Of a stretch of DNA of 34,554 bases, positions 1-9,329 are shown piece by piece (position 1 is the stretch's first letter; each line of letters starts with the position of its first letter). This DNA comes from Herminiimonas sp. Its GTDB lineage: Bacteria; Pseudomonadota; Gammaproteobacteria; Burkholderiales; Burkholderiaceae_D. The notes under the pieces were generated by a model. The model saw only the letters and a list, made by a program, of their open reading frames with translations. It made no database searches and was not told the DNA's origin. Location: the NCBI GenBank assembly GCA_014377845.1, contig JACMOV010000110.1, forward strand, positions 1 through 34,554. Reading direction: 5' to 3'. A program made the position numbers and the translations under genes.

Positions 1-210
1 AAGTATGACGAGGTCAATACCTTCAGGATCATGCTGGCCCGCCGGCTCGACTGGTCAAAGGCAAAAGATGTCGAAGAGGGCATCAACATGCAGACCACGG
101 TCGGCACCGATCTCGCTGCGGCCTACCTGAAATCGAAAGAGGTCGACCCCGATGTGGCGCTCCGGGTGCTTGCCCATCCGCACGAGCGTCGGCAGTACAG
201 TTTCCAGTAA
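1..210 (+). CDS. C-terminal end of an unidentified protein (partial)
   Basis: An open frame enters from the left edge of the window in frame 1 and runs 69 codons to TAA at 208-210. The visible part is hydrophilic and charged (for example RRLDWSKAKD near the start and HPHERRQYSFQ at the end), with no membrane segment and no motif I recognise. Codon use is GC-rich and looks genuinely coding. The start and most of the gene lie outside the window, so no function is assigned. Confidence 0.6.
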   Translation, partial: KYDEVNTFRIMLARRLDWSKAKDVEEGINMQTTVGTDLAAAYLKSKEVDPDVALRVLAHPHERRQYSFQ

Positions 211-413
211 CGTCCCCTGCGTCAGTTTGCCGGTGCGCAACTTGCGCGCCGGTGCGCCAGTTTGGTCGTGCGCTGCGCCACGCGCATTGCCGCCTCGATC
301 GCCCATCTCGCTATTTCCTTCGCTCTGCATGCGGTGCCGATCTTACGGGGCCAGCCGCCCACGTTGCACAGAGCTTGCAGTCGAAAATCCAAGTGTTAAA
401 TATTGTTATACAG

Positions 414-428
414 CAACAATAATTGTTG
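414..428. promoter_or_regulatory. Perfect palindrome upstream of the small membrane gene
   Basis: CAACAATAATTGTTG has 7-bp arms around a single central A. It overlaps a second inverted repeat, ATTGTT (402-407) with AACAAT (415-420). The palindrome sits in an AT-rich island about 45 bases before the next ORF, in otherwise GC-rich DNA, as expected for a promoter or operator. No regulator can be named. The rest of 211-413 shows only GC-rich sequence with a short direct repeat (gccggtgcg, twice near 230-256) and no convincing gene. Confidence 0.35.
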
Positions 429-474
429 AGTTCATGCCACCATTGACGCTCTTTATATGCCTTGGAGCAATATC

Positions 475-702
475 ATGCTGGAAGAACTGCGCTGGTTGAT
501 TGGCTTGAACCTGGTTCTGGCAATCTGGCTCGGCATGCTTGCGGATTCCTGGAAAGGGCGCGGGATGTATCGGTGGATGGCGATCGGGATGCTGACCTCG
601 GTGGTGGGCCTGATCGCGCTGATTTTCATGCCAGCCTTGCCGCGTGCGCACCGGGAGCAGCGCGACACCCACTTCGCGCGGCGCGATTCGTTCGGTCATT
701 GA
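475..702 (+). CDS. Small two-helix inner-membrane protein, function unknown
   Basis: The protein has 75 residues starting at ATG 475, chosen because GGAG (464-467) lies at good spacing; an in-frame ATG at 457 lacks a site. Two hydrophobic segments are visible, about residues 8-22 (LIGLNLVLAIWLGML) and 37-55 (WMAIGMLTSVVGLIALIFM), separated by a short basic loop. A charged cytoplasm-like tail follows (PRAHREQRDTHFARRD). I do not recognise a family. It stands alone: the next gene on the same strand is opgG, more than 600 bases away. It is probably a real small membrane protein, given the ribosome site and the clean helix pattern. Confidence 0.55.
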   Translation: MLEELRWLIGLNLVLAIWLGMLADSWKGRGMYRWMAIGMLTSVVGLIALIFMPALPRAHREQRDTHFARRDSFGH

Positions 703-868
703 TTCGGCGGCGCCGGTGGACCCGCGCGCCCATCGGGGCCACAGACATTCACAATTTATTCTGGGCGGGTACTTGATCGTCCGCCGCTGTCCTGTCGGCA
801 TCACCCTCTTTGTTTATCTGCATCATCATGGTGCGCTCCCGTGCGAACAAATCGTGTTTCTGCACTGA

Positions 869-1000
869 ATGGAGGGGCCCGATCTGCCGACGAGCAAACT
901 GATGAGCCTGTTCATCAGCATGGACAACATGATCGGCAAGGATTTTGAAAAAGGCTTGGCCAATCTGAAGGCGGCGCTCGACGGCGCATCCGGCGCCTGA
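869..1000 (+). CDS. Possible 43-aa micro-ORF or gene remnant
   Basis: ATG 869 to TGA 998-1000 encodes 43 residues that look protein-like, with an amphipathic pattern (SLFISMDNMIGKDFEKGLANLKAALDG). No ribosome site precedes ATG 869, and an in-frame stop lies directly before it. ATG 902 (32 aa) is an alternative with only a weak purine stretch upstream. It may be the tail of a decayed gene. Nothing else convincing is seen between 703 and 1020. Confidence 0.25.
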   Translation: MEGPDLPTSKLMSLFISMDNMIGKDFEKGLANLKAALDGASGA

Positions 1001-1023
1001 TGGCGGGCAATCGACCAAACTGG

Positions 1024-1090
1024 TCGAGATAAGACACGTAATCTCGACTGCCTGCGACAAAACGTCATTGGAATGACGCTTTTATGACGT
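1024..1090. other. Cluster of inverted repeats before opgG
   Basis: TCGAGAT (1024-1030) pairs with ATCTCGA (1041-1047). Next, CGTCATT (1063-1069) faces AATGACG (1072-1078), followed by CTTTT and a further ATGACGT (1084-1090). The second hairpin plus a short T-run could be a weak terminator for anything transcribed from the left. The repeated (A)TGACG(T) could equally be operator half-sites. Confidence 0.3.
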
Positions 1091-1154
1091 AATAATCCTG
1101 CTTATTTCGTGCGCTGCCCGCCGCGACAAAGACGGACGCCTATGTGGTACCGCA

Positions 1155-1184
1155 TTGTCCGTCCTTGCCTCCTGCACCTATAAT
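1155..1184 (+). promoter_or_regulatory. Predicted sigma-70 promoter of opgGH
   Basis: TTGTCC (1155-1160) and a consensus TATAAT (1179-1184) are separated by 18 bases. Transcription would begin near 1190, giving a leader of about 135 bases before opgG at 1325. This is the best promoter match upstream of the operon. Confidence 0.5.
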
Positions 1185-1324
1185 CCTCGCTTCTCCGGAA
1201 AATGTGGCGTTGCCGCATTCCGAACCGTCGTCAAGCAAGCCCGACCCTGGCCCGAATCTGGCTCTTGTTGCCTTCGGATCCGGCACGCCGTGCAAACCAT
1301 TCCCCTGAAGAACAAATAACGCCC

Positions 1325-2857
1325 ATGAAGCCTTGTCGTTTAGCCACGCCTTTCTTGCAAACGCTCGCCCGCACCTGGTTGCTCCTGCTGTTGCTGCCGG
1401 CCTGCGTCCACGCATTCGACTTCAACGATATCGCGCTGCGCGCCCATCGCCTCGCCACGGGCCCCTACGTCCGTCCCGTCAAGAACCTGTCCGGTCCAAT
1501 GGCCAACCTCGATTACGATCAATACCGCGATATCCGTTTCGATCCGGCCAAGTCGACCTGGCGCGACCAGAAGCTGCCGTTCGAGCTGGCCTATTTTCAC
1601 CAGGGCCGGACCTTCGACAACCCGGTGCGGCTGCATGAAATCACCGGCAAGGTGGTGCGCGACATCCGCTTCGATCCGGCTGCGTTCAATTACGGGGCCA
1701 ATACCCTGACCAGGAACGATCTTGCCGGCCTGGGTTTCGCAGGCTTCCGGGTGCACTATCCGATCAACACGCCGCGCTACAAGGACGAAGTGCTGGCCTT
1801 TCTGGGCGCCAGTTATTTCCGCGCCGTCGGCAAGGGGCAGCTCTATGGACTGTCAGCGCGCGGGCTGGCGATCGATACTGCCCTGAGCTCGGGCGAGGAG
1901 TTCCCGTATTTCACCGACTTCTGGGTCGAACGGCCGAGCGCCACCGACAAGACGCTCACCATCTATGCGCTGCTCGATTCGCCGCGCGTGGCCGGCGCGT
2001 ACCGCTTCGTCGTCAAGCCCGGTGTCGAGACGGCGATCGACGTCAAGATGCAGCTCCATGTGCGCGCCAATGTCACCAAGTTCGGCATCGCGCCGCTGAC
2101 CAGCATGTATTTTTTCGGCGAGAACCAGCGCTCGCAGGTCGAGAACTATCGGCCGGAAGTGCATGATTCCGATGGCCTGTCGATTCACTCCGGCACCGGC
2201 GAATGGATCTGGCGGCCGCTGGTCGATCCCAAGCGCTTGCTGGTAACCTCCTACGGCCTGAACAACCCGGCCGGTTTCGGCCTGATGCAGCGCGACCGCG
2301 CCTTCAGCAGCTATGAAGATCTCGAAGCGCACTACGAGAAACGTCCGAGCCTGTGGGTCGAGCCCAAGGGGAACTGGGGAGCAGGGCGGGTCGAGCTGAT
2401 CCAGATCCCGACACCCGACGAAACCAACGACAACATCGTCGCCTTCTGGGTGCCGGCCGCGCCGCCGCGCATGGGTGTGCCGTTCGACATCGAATACCGC
2501 CTTTTGTGGCAGAAGGAGGCCGAACAGCGCCCGCCCTTGTCGTGGGTCGCCCAGACGCGGCGCGGACACGGCTGGCTGAAGAAACCCGACGACAGCATTG
2601 CATTGCTGGTCGATTTCGAAGGCCCGGCATTGAAGGCGCTCGGTCCGGACGAAAAGGTCAAGGCGGTCGTCACCAGCGACCCCAACGGCACCATCCTCGA
2701 GACCAACATGATCCGCAATGAGCCCGGCAACGGCTGGCGCATGACGGTGCGCTTGCGCCGGGTCGATGACAAGCTGCCGGTGGAATTGCGCGGCTACCTG
2801 AACAACAGCACTACCACATTGTCCGAAACCTGGAGTTACATCCTGCCGCCGGAGTGA
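1325..2857 (+). CDS. opgG: Glucans biosynthesis protein G (OpgG/MdoG), periplasmic
   Basis: OpgG is a periplasmic protein needed to make osmoregulated periplasmic glucans, where it is thought to act on the glucan backbone delivered by OpgH. The product is 510 aa, the usual family size. It starts at ATG 1325 with a purine-rich GAAGAAC upstream. Residues 1-30 form a signal peptide with a hydrophobic core ([11 protein letters not shown]) and probable cleavage after VHA. The mature protein opens [14 protein letters not shown], typical of OpgG, followed by conserved blocks such as [29 protein letters not shown] and [13 protein letters not shown] Cys in the signal region (LPAC) is a poor lipobox and is ignored. 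The gene overlaps or abuts opgH, the classic opgGH operon. Confidence 0.95.
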   Translation: MKPCRLATPFLQTLARTWLLLLLLPACVHAFDFNDIALRAHRLATGPYVRPVKNLSGPMANLDYDQYRDIRFDPAKSTWRDQKLPFELAYFHQGRTFDNPVRLHEITGKVVRDIRFDPAAFNYGANTLTRNDLAGLGFAGFRVHYPINTPRYKDEVLAFLGASYFRAVGKGQLYGLSARGLAIDTALSSGEEFPYFTDFWVERPSATDKTLTIYALLDSPRVAGAYRFVVKPGVETAIDVKMQLHVRANVTKFGIAPLTSMYFFGENQRSQVENYRPEVHDSDGLSIHSGTGEWIWRPLVDPKRLLVTSYGLNNPAGFGLMQRDRAFSSYEDLEAHYEKRPSLWVEPKGNWGAGRVELIQIPTPDETNDNIVAFWVPAAPPRMGVPFDIEYRLLWQKEAEQRPPLSWVAQTRRGHGWLKKPDDSIALLVDFEGPALKALGPDEKVKAVVTSDPNGTILETNMIRNEPGNGWRMTVRLRRVDDKLPVELRGYLNNSTTTLSETWSYILPPE

Positions 2858-2862
2858 GCCGC

Positions 2863-5211
2863 ATGCATCCTCGCCAGGTAACGCAACGCCTGCACACGGA
2901 CCGACCACCCGAGGTCGGTCCAGCCGACACGACGCCTGCCGTACCGGGAGAGCCGCCATCGGGCCGGCCGCCATTGCCGCTGACGCCGCCGTTGCGGCGC
3001 GGCTCGATGGTGCCGACCGCGTGGGGCAATCTCAATCCGTTCAAGCGGGCGGTCGAGGCGCTGCTGCGGCGCCGTCGCGACTGGGTCGAACGCGCGGACC
3101 GGCCGGGTCGCGATCCGTGGCCGGCGCAATTGCCGCCGGCCGATCCCGTGGCCGATGCAGCCGCTGGCGTGATCGACGCCCCGGCGCCGGTCGAGGGCTG
3201 GCAGGGCCTGGGCAGTGTGCGGCGGCTGTCGCTGCTGATCCTCATGCTGGCCCAGACCGGCCTGGCGACCTACTTCATGAAGAGCGTGCTGCCATATCAG
3301 GGCGGAGCCAAGCTCGAAATGCTGCTGCTGCTGATGTTCGCCGTCCTGTTCTGCTGGATCTCGGCCGGCTTCTGGACGGCGATGGCCGGCTTCCTGGTGC
3401 TGGCGCGCGGCCGCGACCGGTTTTCGGTCGCGCGCAGCCTGGCCGATGCGCCACCGCTGCCGGCCGATGCGCGCACCGCGATCGTCATGCCGATCTGTAA
3501 TGAAGACGTCGACCGTGTGATCGCGGGGTTGCGCGCAACGATCGAATCGATCGATGCGGCCGGCGCCGGCGATCATGTCGATTTCTTCATCCTCAGCGAC
3601 AGCAACCAGGCCGATGTGCGCGCCGCCGAGCTCGCGGCGTGGCAACGGCTGTGCCGCGCCATCGGCGGTTTCGGCCGCATCTTCTATCGCCATCGCAAAC
3701 GGCGCGTCAAGCGCAAGAGCGGCAACCTCGATGATTTCTGCCGCCGCTGGGGTCGCAATTACCGGTACATGATCGTGCTCGATGCCGACAGCGTCATGAG
3801 TGGCGCGTGCGTCTCGAACCTGGTGCGCCTGATGGAAGGCAACCCGAGCGCGGGCATCATCCAGACCTCGCCGGTGGCCGCCGGGCGCGACACGCTGTAT
3901 GCGCGCATCCAGCAATTTTCGACCCGGGTCTACGGCCCCCTGTTTACCGCCGGCCTGCATTACTGGCAGCTCGGCGAGTCCCATTACTGGGGGCATAACG
4001 CAATCATCCGCATGGCCCCGTTCATGCGGCATTGTGCGCTGTCGGCGTTGCCGGGCCGCGGCTCCCTGGCCGGCGAGATCCTCTCTCATGATTTCGTCGA
4101 AGCGGCGCTCATGCGGCGCGCCGGCTGGGCAGTGTGGATCGCCTACGACCTCGAAGGCAGCTACGAGGAAATGCCCTCGAGCCTGCTGGAAGAACTCAAG
4201 CGCGACCGCCGCTGGTGCCACGGCAACCTGATGAACTTCCGGCTGTTCATGGCGCGCGGCATGCACCGCGTGCACCGCGCCGTGTTCGCCACCGGCGTCA
4301 TGGCCTATCTGTCGGCGCCACTGTGGCTGGCGTTCCTGGTGGTCTCGACCGCGTTGCTGGCGGTGCAGTCGCTGACCGATCCAACCTATTTCGTGCAGCC
4401 GCGCCAGCTGTTCCCGATCTGGCCGCAATGGCATCCGGAGAAGGCGCTTGCGCTCTTTTCAGCGACGGCGACGTTGCTGTTCCTGCCGAAGATTCTCGCG
4501 GTGCTGCTCATCTGCATCAGGGGGGCACGCCAGTTCGGCGGTACCCTGCGCGTGATCCTGAGCATGCTGCTCGAGATGCTGTTTTCGATGTTCCTGGCGC
4601 CGGTGCGGATGATGTTCCATACCCGCTTCGTCGCTGCGGCCTTTCTCGGCTGGGCATTGCACTGGAAATCGCCACCGCGCGGCGACGCCGAGACCCACCT
4701 GCGGGAGGCGCTCGGCAAGCATGGCGCCGACATGCTGCTGGGCCTGGCATGGGCGGTCGGCGTCTATCTGCTCGATCCTGCCTTCCTGCCGTGGCTGACG
4801 CCGATCGCCGGCGGCCTGATGCTGTCGGCCCCTATCTCGATCCTGTCGAGCCGGGTTGCGCTCGGACGCTGGTGCAGAAAAGTATCCTTGTTCGTGATCC
4901 CGGAAGAGGTCGCCCCGCCAATCGAATTGCAGCAGACCGCCCGCTATCACCGCGAGGCCGCACCGGCGCCGGATTTTGCCGCTGCGGTGACCGACCCCGG
5001 CCTCAATCTGCTGGCCTGCGCGGCCGGCCGCACCGGCAGTTTCGAGCGACCGATCGCGCCGCAGACCCAGGTCGCTGCAACCAGCGGCCCGGCCGAGCTG
5101 GCCGAAGCGGAGAAGAACGCATTGCTCGACGACGCGACGCAACTCTCGCATCTGCACGCGTACGTCTGGTCGTCGCCGGCGTTGCTGGCACGATGGAACA
5201 GTCAGGCCTAA
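2863..5211 (+). CDS. opgH: Glucans biosynthesis glucosyltransferase H (OpgH/MdoH)
   Basis: OpgH is an inner-membrane family-2 glycosyltransferase that polymerises glucose from UDP-glucose into the linear beta-glucan backbone and passes it to the periplasm. Start ATG 2863 follows GGAG (2851-2854), giving 782 aa; a GTG at 2854 overlapping the opgG stop is the alternative. The N-terminus is a long Pro/Arg-rich cytoplasmic stretch, then two helices ([29 protein letters not shown]). The catalytic GT2 domain shows LSDS (244-247), DADS (307-310), HD (409-410) and RDRRWCHGN (447-455, the Q/RxxRW-like acceptor motif). Several C-terminal helices follow. All key GT2 residues are present. The E. coli protein is somewhat longer (about 850 aa). 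Confidence 0.95.
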   Translation: MHPRQVTQRLHTDRPPEVGPADTTPAVPGEPPSGRPPLPLTPPLRRGSMVPTAWGNLNPFKRAVEALLRRRRDWVERADRPGRDPWPAQLPPADPVADAAAGVIDAPAPVEGWQGLGSVRRLSLLILMLAQTGLATYFMKSVLPYQGGAKLEMLLLLMFAVLFCWISAGFWTAMAGFLVLARGRDRFSVARSLADAPPLPADARTAIVMPICNEDVDRVIAGLRATIESIDAAGAGDHVDFFILSDSNQADVRAAELAAWQRLCRAIGGFGRIFYRHRKRRVKRKSGNLDDFCRRWGRNYRYMIVLDADSVMSGACVSNLVRLMEGNPSAGIIQTSPVAAGRDTLYARIQQFSTRVYGPLFTAGLHYWQLGESHYWGHNAIIRMAPFMRHCALSALPGRGSLAGEILSHDFVEAALMRRAGWAVWIAYDLEGSYEEMPSSLLEELKRDRRWCHGNLMNFRLFMARGMHRVHRAVFATGVMAYLSAPLWLAFLVVSTALLAVQSLTDPTYFVQPRQLFPIWPQWHPEKALALFSATATLLFLPKILAVLLICIRGARQFGGTLRVILSMLLEMLFSMFLAPVRMMFHTRFVAAAFLGWALHWKSPPRGDAETHLREALGKHGADMLLGLAWAVGVYLLDPAFLPWLTPIAGGLMLSAPISILSSRVALGRWCRKVSLFVIPEEVAPPIELQQTARYHREAAPAPDFAAAVTDPGLNLLACAAGRTGSFERPIAPQTQVAATSGPAELAEAEKNALLDDATQLSHLHAYVWSSPALLARWNSQA

Positions 5212-5233
5212 CCACAACCATCGGGAATCGGGA

Positions 5234-5623
5234 CTACCGGCGGTTGCATGGCCGGGATGCCTGAATTGGAATCAGTGCCCTCCGTGCAGGAAAGTGCTTG
5301 ATTGAGGCGAATAGTTCAGCTTTTTTCGCCCTAAACTGCAGATCAACCGCAATTTTTACGACGCCATGCACTAGCAGATACATTGCGGTGAAGCGTTGAC
5401 TGTTCACCAACATGTCTTGAGCGGCATGGAACAGGCGGGCGGCAATGAAATCACGAGGGTCATCCGTCAATTCTGCTGCAGTGATGCCTTGCACCAAATC
5501 AATCCAATATTGTTTGGTGACGAAACAGGCAAATATGCTGGCAGCGATTTCCGCAATGGCAAATGCACCTTTGAAAAATAGACTGACCTCGAAGGCCGCA
5601 TGCACTGCTTTTCTTGGAAGCAT
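5234..5623 (-). pseudogene. C-terminally truncated DUF2127 membrane protein
   Basis: Start ATG 5623 is preceded on the minus strand by a good GGAG, giving 129 codons. Residues 1 to about 92 match DUF2127 integral-membrane proteins by recall: HAAFEVSLFFKGAFAIAEI, then LVQGITAAELTDDPRDFIA, then the landmark LLVHGVVKIAV. At this point the family normally continues with two or three more hydrophobic helices and an aromatic-rich end. Here the frame runs into a polar, basic tail (from DLQFRAKKAEL to RPCNRR) and stops 23 bases from the end of the convergent opgH. The C-terminal half is therefore missing, most likely from a deletion at the junction. It is the last gene of the exporter operon, 54 bases after the permease. 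A shortened functional protein cannot be excluded. Confidence 0.7.
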
Positions 5624-5649
5624 TCGTCGATCTCCGCTAGTCTTTATTA

Positions 5650-5665
5650 GACGCCAAGCGGCGTC
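5650..5665 (-). other. Stem-loop between permease and DUF2127 remnant
   Basis: GACGCC and GGCGTC form a 6-bp stem with a 4-base loop just after the permease stop. On the minus strand it is followed by TAATAAAG, not a T-run, so it is at best a weak attenuator or an RNA-end stabiliser. Confidence 0.35.
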
Positions 5666-5677
5666 AAAAGCCACTTG

Positions 5678-6871
5678 CTATCTTCCGGCAAAGACCAACG
5701 CCGGCTGCAATTTTAGGACGGGCCACGCGCTCAGGGCTGCAGCCACGGCGCTGACAATCAGCACCATCGCGCCACCTACCAGGGGCGTAAACCACATGAC
5801 GCGGAATGGATAGCCACCACGCTCCGCGAGTTGCCCGGCAATTCCGCACAACCCCAAGCCCAAACCGGTCCCCACCAGCGCGCAAAGCCCCGCTTGCGCA
5901 AATATCATCATCAGCAGCATCTTTCGCGTTGCGCCCATCGCGCTGAGCACTGCGTATTGGCTCAGGTTTTCATTGGTAAACATATACAGCATCACGCCGG
6001 TCACGCCGAAGCCAACCGACATTGCGAGGATGATCATCGAGGCAATGTCGCCGACGTCTTCGGAATTGACAAGCAACCAGTGCACCGTATCGGATTTAAA
6101 GTTGGCTGCAGTTCGTGCACGCATATGCGTTTTGGCGGTAATCCGGTCGGCCAATTCAGCCGGCGAGATACCAGCGCGCGCAGTCGCGAGAATAAATGTG
6201 TGCGGGCGGCTTACTGGCATCAACATGGCTAACGCATGTGAAGCGGTCATGTACAGAAGCGGTCGCGGTGGGAACCGTGGCAGCGCGTCTGCTTGTCCTG
6301 TGACCCTGACCGTATGATCGTTGACGAGCAGTTCGTCACCCCTATTCAAATCACGCAAGGGCACGCCGAGATGCGGTTGATCATGCGTCCACTGATCCGA
6401 TCCGAACTGGGGCGTGGCGAGCTTTCCGCTGGTGCCACCTGACGACACCGCAACGGTATTTGGCGCGCGCAGACCGGCAATCGCCCGACCGCCACGAAGT
6501 GCCGGGGCTCCCGCTAGAGTGGCATCGTCAAGTCCGATTATTTGGAACGATTGAAATCGACCATCTGGAAAACGCGCTTCTACGCTCCCAACTACCAATG
6601 GCACTGCAGAACGAACTCCGTCGACACTGCGCACCCGGTCCAGTGTCCAGCGCGGCAAGTTCGTGCTTTGGTCGACCGAACGTACGGCTGGATCCATCAC
6701 CCACACGTCGGCGAACTCATTTTCAGTGATTAGAGAAAACCCTCTGGTCATGAAACCCGAGAAATAGGAACCTGCAAAGGTCACCAAAAAAGAGGTGAAC
6801 GTGATGCCGAAAATGAGCCCGGCATATTTAGCCCGATCGCCCAGTAACATTTTTATGGCGATGAAGAACAT
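5678..6871 (-). CDS. ABC exporter permease, FtsX/MacB-DevC type
   Basis: The product is 397 aa, starting at ATG 6871 with AAGGGA eight to nine bases upstream; the start lies inside the end of the outer-membrane gene (19-base overlap). Topology is that of FtsX-like permeases. One N-terminal helix (about residues 15-38, YAGLIFGITFTSFLVTFAG) precedes a large periplasmic domain of about 220 residues. Three C-terminal helices follow (SMIILAMSVGFGVTGVMLYMF; LLMMIFAQAGLCALVGTGLG; LVGGAMVLIVSAVAAALSAW). It should form the membrane dimer driven by the ATPase encoded upstream, working mechanically on the adaptor as in MacAB or DevBCA systems. The substrate cannot be deduced. Base composition appears less GC-rich than opgGH or the paa genes. 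Confidence 0.85.
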   Translation of the reverse strand: MFFIAIKMLLGDRAKYAGLIFGITFTSFLVTFAGSYFSGFMTRGFSLITENEFADVWVMDPAVRSVDQSTNLPRWTLDRVRSVDGVRSAVPLVVGSVEARFPDGRFQSFQIIGLDDATLAGAPALRGGRAIAGLRAPNTVAVSSGGTSGKLATPQFGSDQWTHDQPHLGVPLRDLNRGDELLVNDHTVRVTGQADALPRFPPRPLLYMTASHALAMLMPVSRPHTFILATARAGISPAELADRITAKTHMRARTAANFKSDTVHWLLVNSEDVGDIASMIILAMSVGFGVTGVMLYMFTNENLSQYAVLSAMGATRKMLLMMIFAQAGLCALVGTGLGLGLCGIAGQLAERGGYPFRVMWFTPLVGGAMVLIVSAVAAALSAWPVLKLQPALVFAGR

Positions 6872-8379
6872 GGCTGTTTCCCTTCTGCTGGCGTAGCACC
6901 GCAAGGCACGGCAGAATCGAATGGATCGGTCTGCGCGCCGAGGCTCGTTGCATTCCATCCTCCACCCACGGCCTTGTACAGCGCAACCAATGCAAGTGCG
7001 ACGTCCCGATCGCTTTGTAACAGTTCGGTCTCAGACACCGAGCGTAGAATGCTGGCGTCCAACACCTCGCGGAAGTCGGCCATGCCGCCCGTGTACCGCG
7101 AGCGCGACATGCTGAGTGCTTCTGCGCTCTCGCTGACAGCAGCAGACAAAGAAACGTACCTATTTTTTTGCTGGTCGTAAGCGCCAATTGCGTTGTCGGC
7201 CTCTTCCAGCGCAACGAGGATGATTTTGCGATATTCAATCAGTGCTTCCTGTTGCTGAAGGTTGCGCACTTCAATGGTGGCGACAATCTGACCACGGCGC
7301 AAAATCGGCCAAGTCAAGGTCGGGCCTATCTTCCAAAGCAGACTGCCGGCACTGAAAAAATCACGAGCAGAAACACTAGCCAGTCCAGCAGTTCCGTTCA
7401 GCGAAAAACGCGGATATAAGTCAGCGGTAGCGACACCTAACCGGGCCGACGTCACCGCAATATTGCGCTCGGCCCGCAAAATATCGGGACGCTGACGCAG
7501 CAAGTCTGAGGGCAATCCGGCGGAAAAATCCGGCGATGCGCGCGGAATCGATGCCGGCGCCTTGAGTTCTGAAGCGAGTGCGCCAGGCCATAGACCGAGC
7601 AGTGTGCCCAGTCGGTTGACTGCGTTTTGGTAGCGCGATTCCAGTGGCGGAATTTCTGCTGCTGCCTGACGCGCCAACAACTTGGCGCGTGCGACGTCAC
7701 CGTAAGGCGCCATGCCACCAGCGTAACGCGCGCTCACCAATGTGGCGAGTTCATTTCGCGTTGACATATTTTCCGAAGCCATAGCAATCGCGCGCTGCGT
7801 CGTCCGCAGTTCAATATAATTGCGTGACACCTCCGCCAGCAGCGAAATGATCACATCCTCACACTCAAAGGCGCTCACTTCGACAGCAGCGCGGGCGCCT
7901 TCAATCGCGCGGCGCTGTCCACCGAAAATATCGATTTCCCAGCTGGCGTCCAGTCCAGCCTGAAACAGGTTCTCTGATTGGCCAGGTGTTTCGATCGCGC
8001 CGGTCCGATCGACCATCAGCGGCGCTGGCGCATTTTTGCTTTCCTTGTCACGTGAGTAGGAAGCCGTTGCATTCAGCGACGGTGTAACGTTGGCAGACGC
8101 GATGCCAAACTGCTTCCTGACTTCAAGCAGTCGCGTGCGCGCAAGCTGTACATCAAGGTTCGCCCGGACGGCGCGTTCGATGAGTGAGTCAAGTTCGGCA
8201 TCATGAAACATCGTCCACCATGCGATGGCCGATTGCGCTACCGGCGCCTTGTCAGCCGGGTCCACATTCCACTGCTGCGGCATTTCCACTGTGGTCGGAT
8301 GATAATCCGATGTCACTGCGCAACCGACCAATGCAACGTCCAGCAGCATTAGGAGGAGGCATCTAATTGCTAAGCTCAA
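6853..8379 (-). CDS. Outer-membrane efflux lipoprotein (TolC/NodT family)
   Basis: This is the outer-membrane channel of a tripartite exporter, 508 aa. The best start is TTG 8379: its TTGA overlaps the adaptor stop, an AGGTG ribosome site is upstream, and it gives a complete lipoprotein signal (LLLMLLDVALVGC) with Cys20 as acylated residue. ATG 8349 would leave almost no signal. Two repeated outer-membrane efflux domains are visible, with typical blocks AIAWWTMFHDAELDSLIERA, SWEIDIFGGQRRA and LPSDLLRQRPDILRAERN in the first half and SRYTGGMADFREVLDA near the end. A dedicated channel within an FtsX-type ABC operon makes the exporter self-contained. Confidence 0.9.
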   Translation of the reverse strand: MSLAIRCLLLMLLDVALVGCAVTSDYHPTTVEMPQQWNVDPADKAPVAQSAIAWWTMFHDAELDSLIERAVRANLDVQLARTRLLEVRKQFGIASANVTPSLNATASYSRDKESKNAPAPLMVDRTGAIETPGQSENLFQAGLDASWEIDIFGGQRRAIEGARAAVEVSAFECEDVIISLLAEVSRNYIELRTTQRAIAMASENMSTRNELATLVSARYAGGMAPYGDVARAKLLARQAAAEIPPLESRYQNAVNRLGTLLGLWPGALASELKAPASIPRASPDFSAGLPSDLLRQRPDILRAERNIAVTSARLGVATADLYPRFSLNGTAGLASVSARDFFSAGSLLWKIGPTLTWPILRRGQIVATIEVRNLQQQEALIEYRKIILVALEEADNAIGAYDQQKNRYVSLSAAVSESAEALSMSRSRYTGGMADFREVLDASILRSVSETELLQSDRDVALALVALYKAVGGGWNATSLGAQTDPFDSAVPCGATPAEGKQPCSSSP

Positions 8380-9329
8380 GACGCACCTGCTGGCAGTGTT
8401 TTGCCAGGCGATGAGGGCGCCGTTTTGATTGCCGCAGGATCGGCAGGTGTTTGTACATAGACATCCATCTGTTGGCCTACATAGACCGGAAGCGCGATCG
8501 CATCAAAACTGTAGATGACTTGCAAAACGCGCGAATCGACACGTTCGGTAACGCTGCCGGTAAGCGATGTTTTCGGCCCGACATATGGTTCAATGCGTTC
8601 GAATTTCAAGGACACCGGACGACGCGGCGCACCGCGAACAAAGGCAACAGCGGCAGCGCCTGGCGTGACCCGGAACGCATCGAATTCGTCGATATCTACC
8701 CGCACGGAAAGCCGCTGAATATTCCCAATCAGAAGTAGCGGTTTGCCTTGGGCACCACTCTGGGCGAACTCACCCGGATGAATATTAATTTGCAGAACCT
8801 TGCCGGACTGCATGGCCCGAACCGTGAAGCGATCGACGGTCAGGCCAACCTGGCTTGCGCGTGCCTTGGCTGACAGCCACGCCGCTTTTGCAATCGCCAC
8901 TGCGGATCGTCGGTTGCCGATCTCATCCTTGCTGACAGCTCTTTGATCAGGTACGCTTTCGGCCAGCCGTAGTTGCTCTTTGGCTTGGGTTAGCCGGACC
9001 TTGGCTTCGCCCGCGCTGGCATTCGCAGACGTGCGCTGCGCCTGGATATCGTGGTCGTCGATTTTGAAAAGCGGGTCGCCCTCGGCGACCTGATCGCCCC
9101 ATTGCACATACACGGCCGTGACGATGCCCGCGACAGGCGTGCCGATTACAATGTTGCCGTTGCTGGCTTCGACGATGCCGGCGCCGGATACGTAGGATGA
9201 AAAAGGTACTTCGGGCCACTGGATGGGTGGGGCTGCGGATTTTTTGGGTCTATTGTCGAGAACGATCGCGACGATGACGACGATCACGCCCAGCACTGCC
9301 AGGATGGGCAGAAGGTACTTTCGAATCAT
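8376..9329 (-). CDS. Periplasmic adaptor (HlyD/DevB-like membrane fusion protein)
   Basis: This 317-aa protein starts at ATG 9329 with an ATGA overlap with the ATPase stop. One N-terminal helix (about residues 7-25, LPILAVLGVIVVIVAIVL) anchors it in the inner membrane. A biotinyl-lipoyl-like hairpin follows (GIVEASNGNIVIGTPVAGIV and VYVQWGDQVAEGDPLFKID), then a fairly short alpha-helical hairpin (QAQRTSANASAGEAKVRL to about residue 165), and a beta-barrel domain with FTVRAMQSGKVLQINIHPGE. It bridges the FtsX-type permease and the TolC-like channel. The length and the order ATPase-adaptor-channel-permease resemble DevBCA/MacAB-type exporters rather than RND pumps. Confidence 0.87.
   Translation of the reverse strand: MIRKYLLPILAVLGVIVVIVAIVLDNRPKKSAAPPIQWPEVPFSSYVSGAGIVEASNGNIVIGTPVAGIVTAVYVQWGDQVAEGDPLFKIDDHDIQAQRTSANASAGEAKVRLTQAKEQLRLAESVPDQRAVSKDEIGNRRSAVAIAKAAWLSAKARASQVGLTVDRFTVRAMQSGKVLQINIHPGEFAQSGAQGKPLLLIGNIQRLSVRVDIDEFDAFRVTPGAAAVAFVRGAPRRPVSLKFERIEPYVGPKTSLTGSVTERVDSRVLQVIYSFDAIALPVYVGQQMDVYVQTPADPAAIKTAPSSPGKTLPAGAS

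Noticed and set aside
2836-4434. 532-codon minus-strand frame across opgH
   Set aside because: It is an antisense shadow rich in Arg, Gln and His with no ribosome site or domain.
4134-5264. 376-codon frame inside opgH
   Set aside because: It is an out-of-frame shadow of a clearly intact glycosyltransferase.
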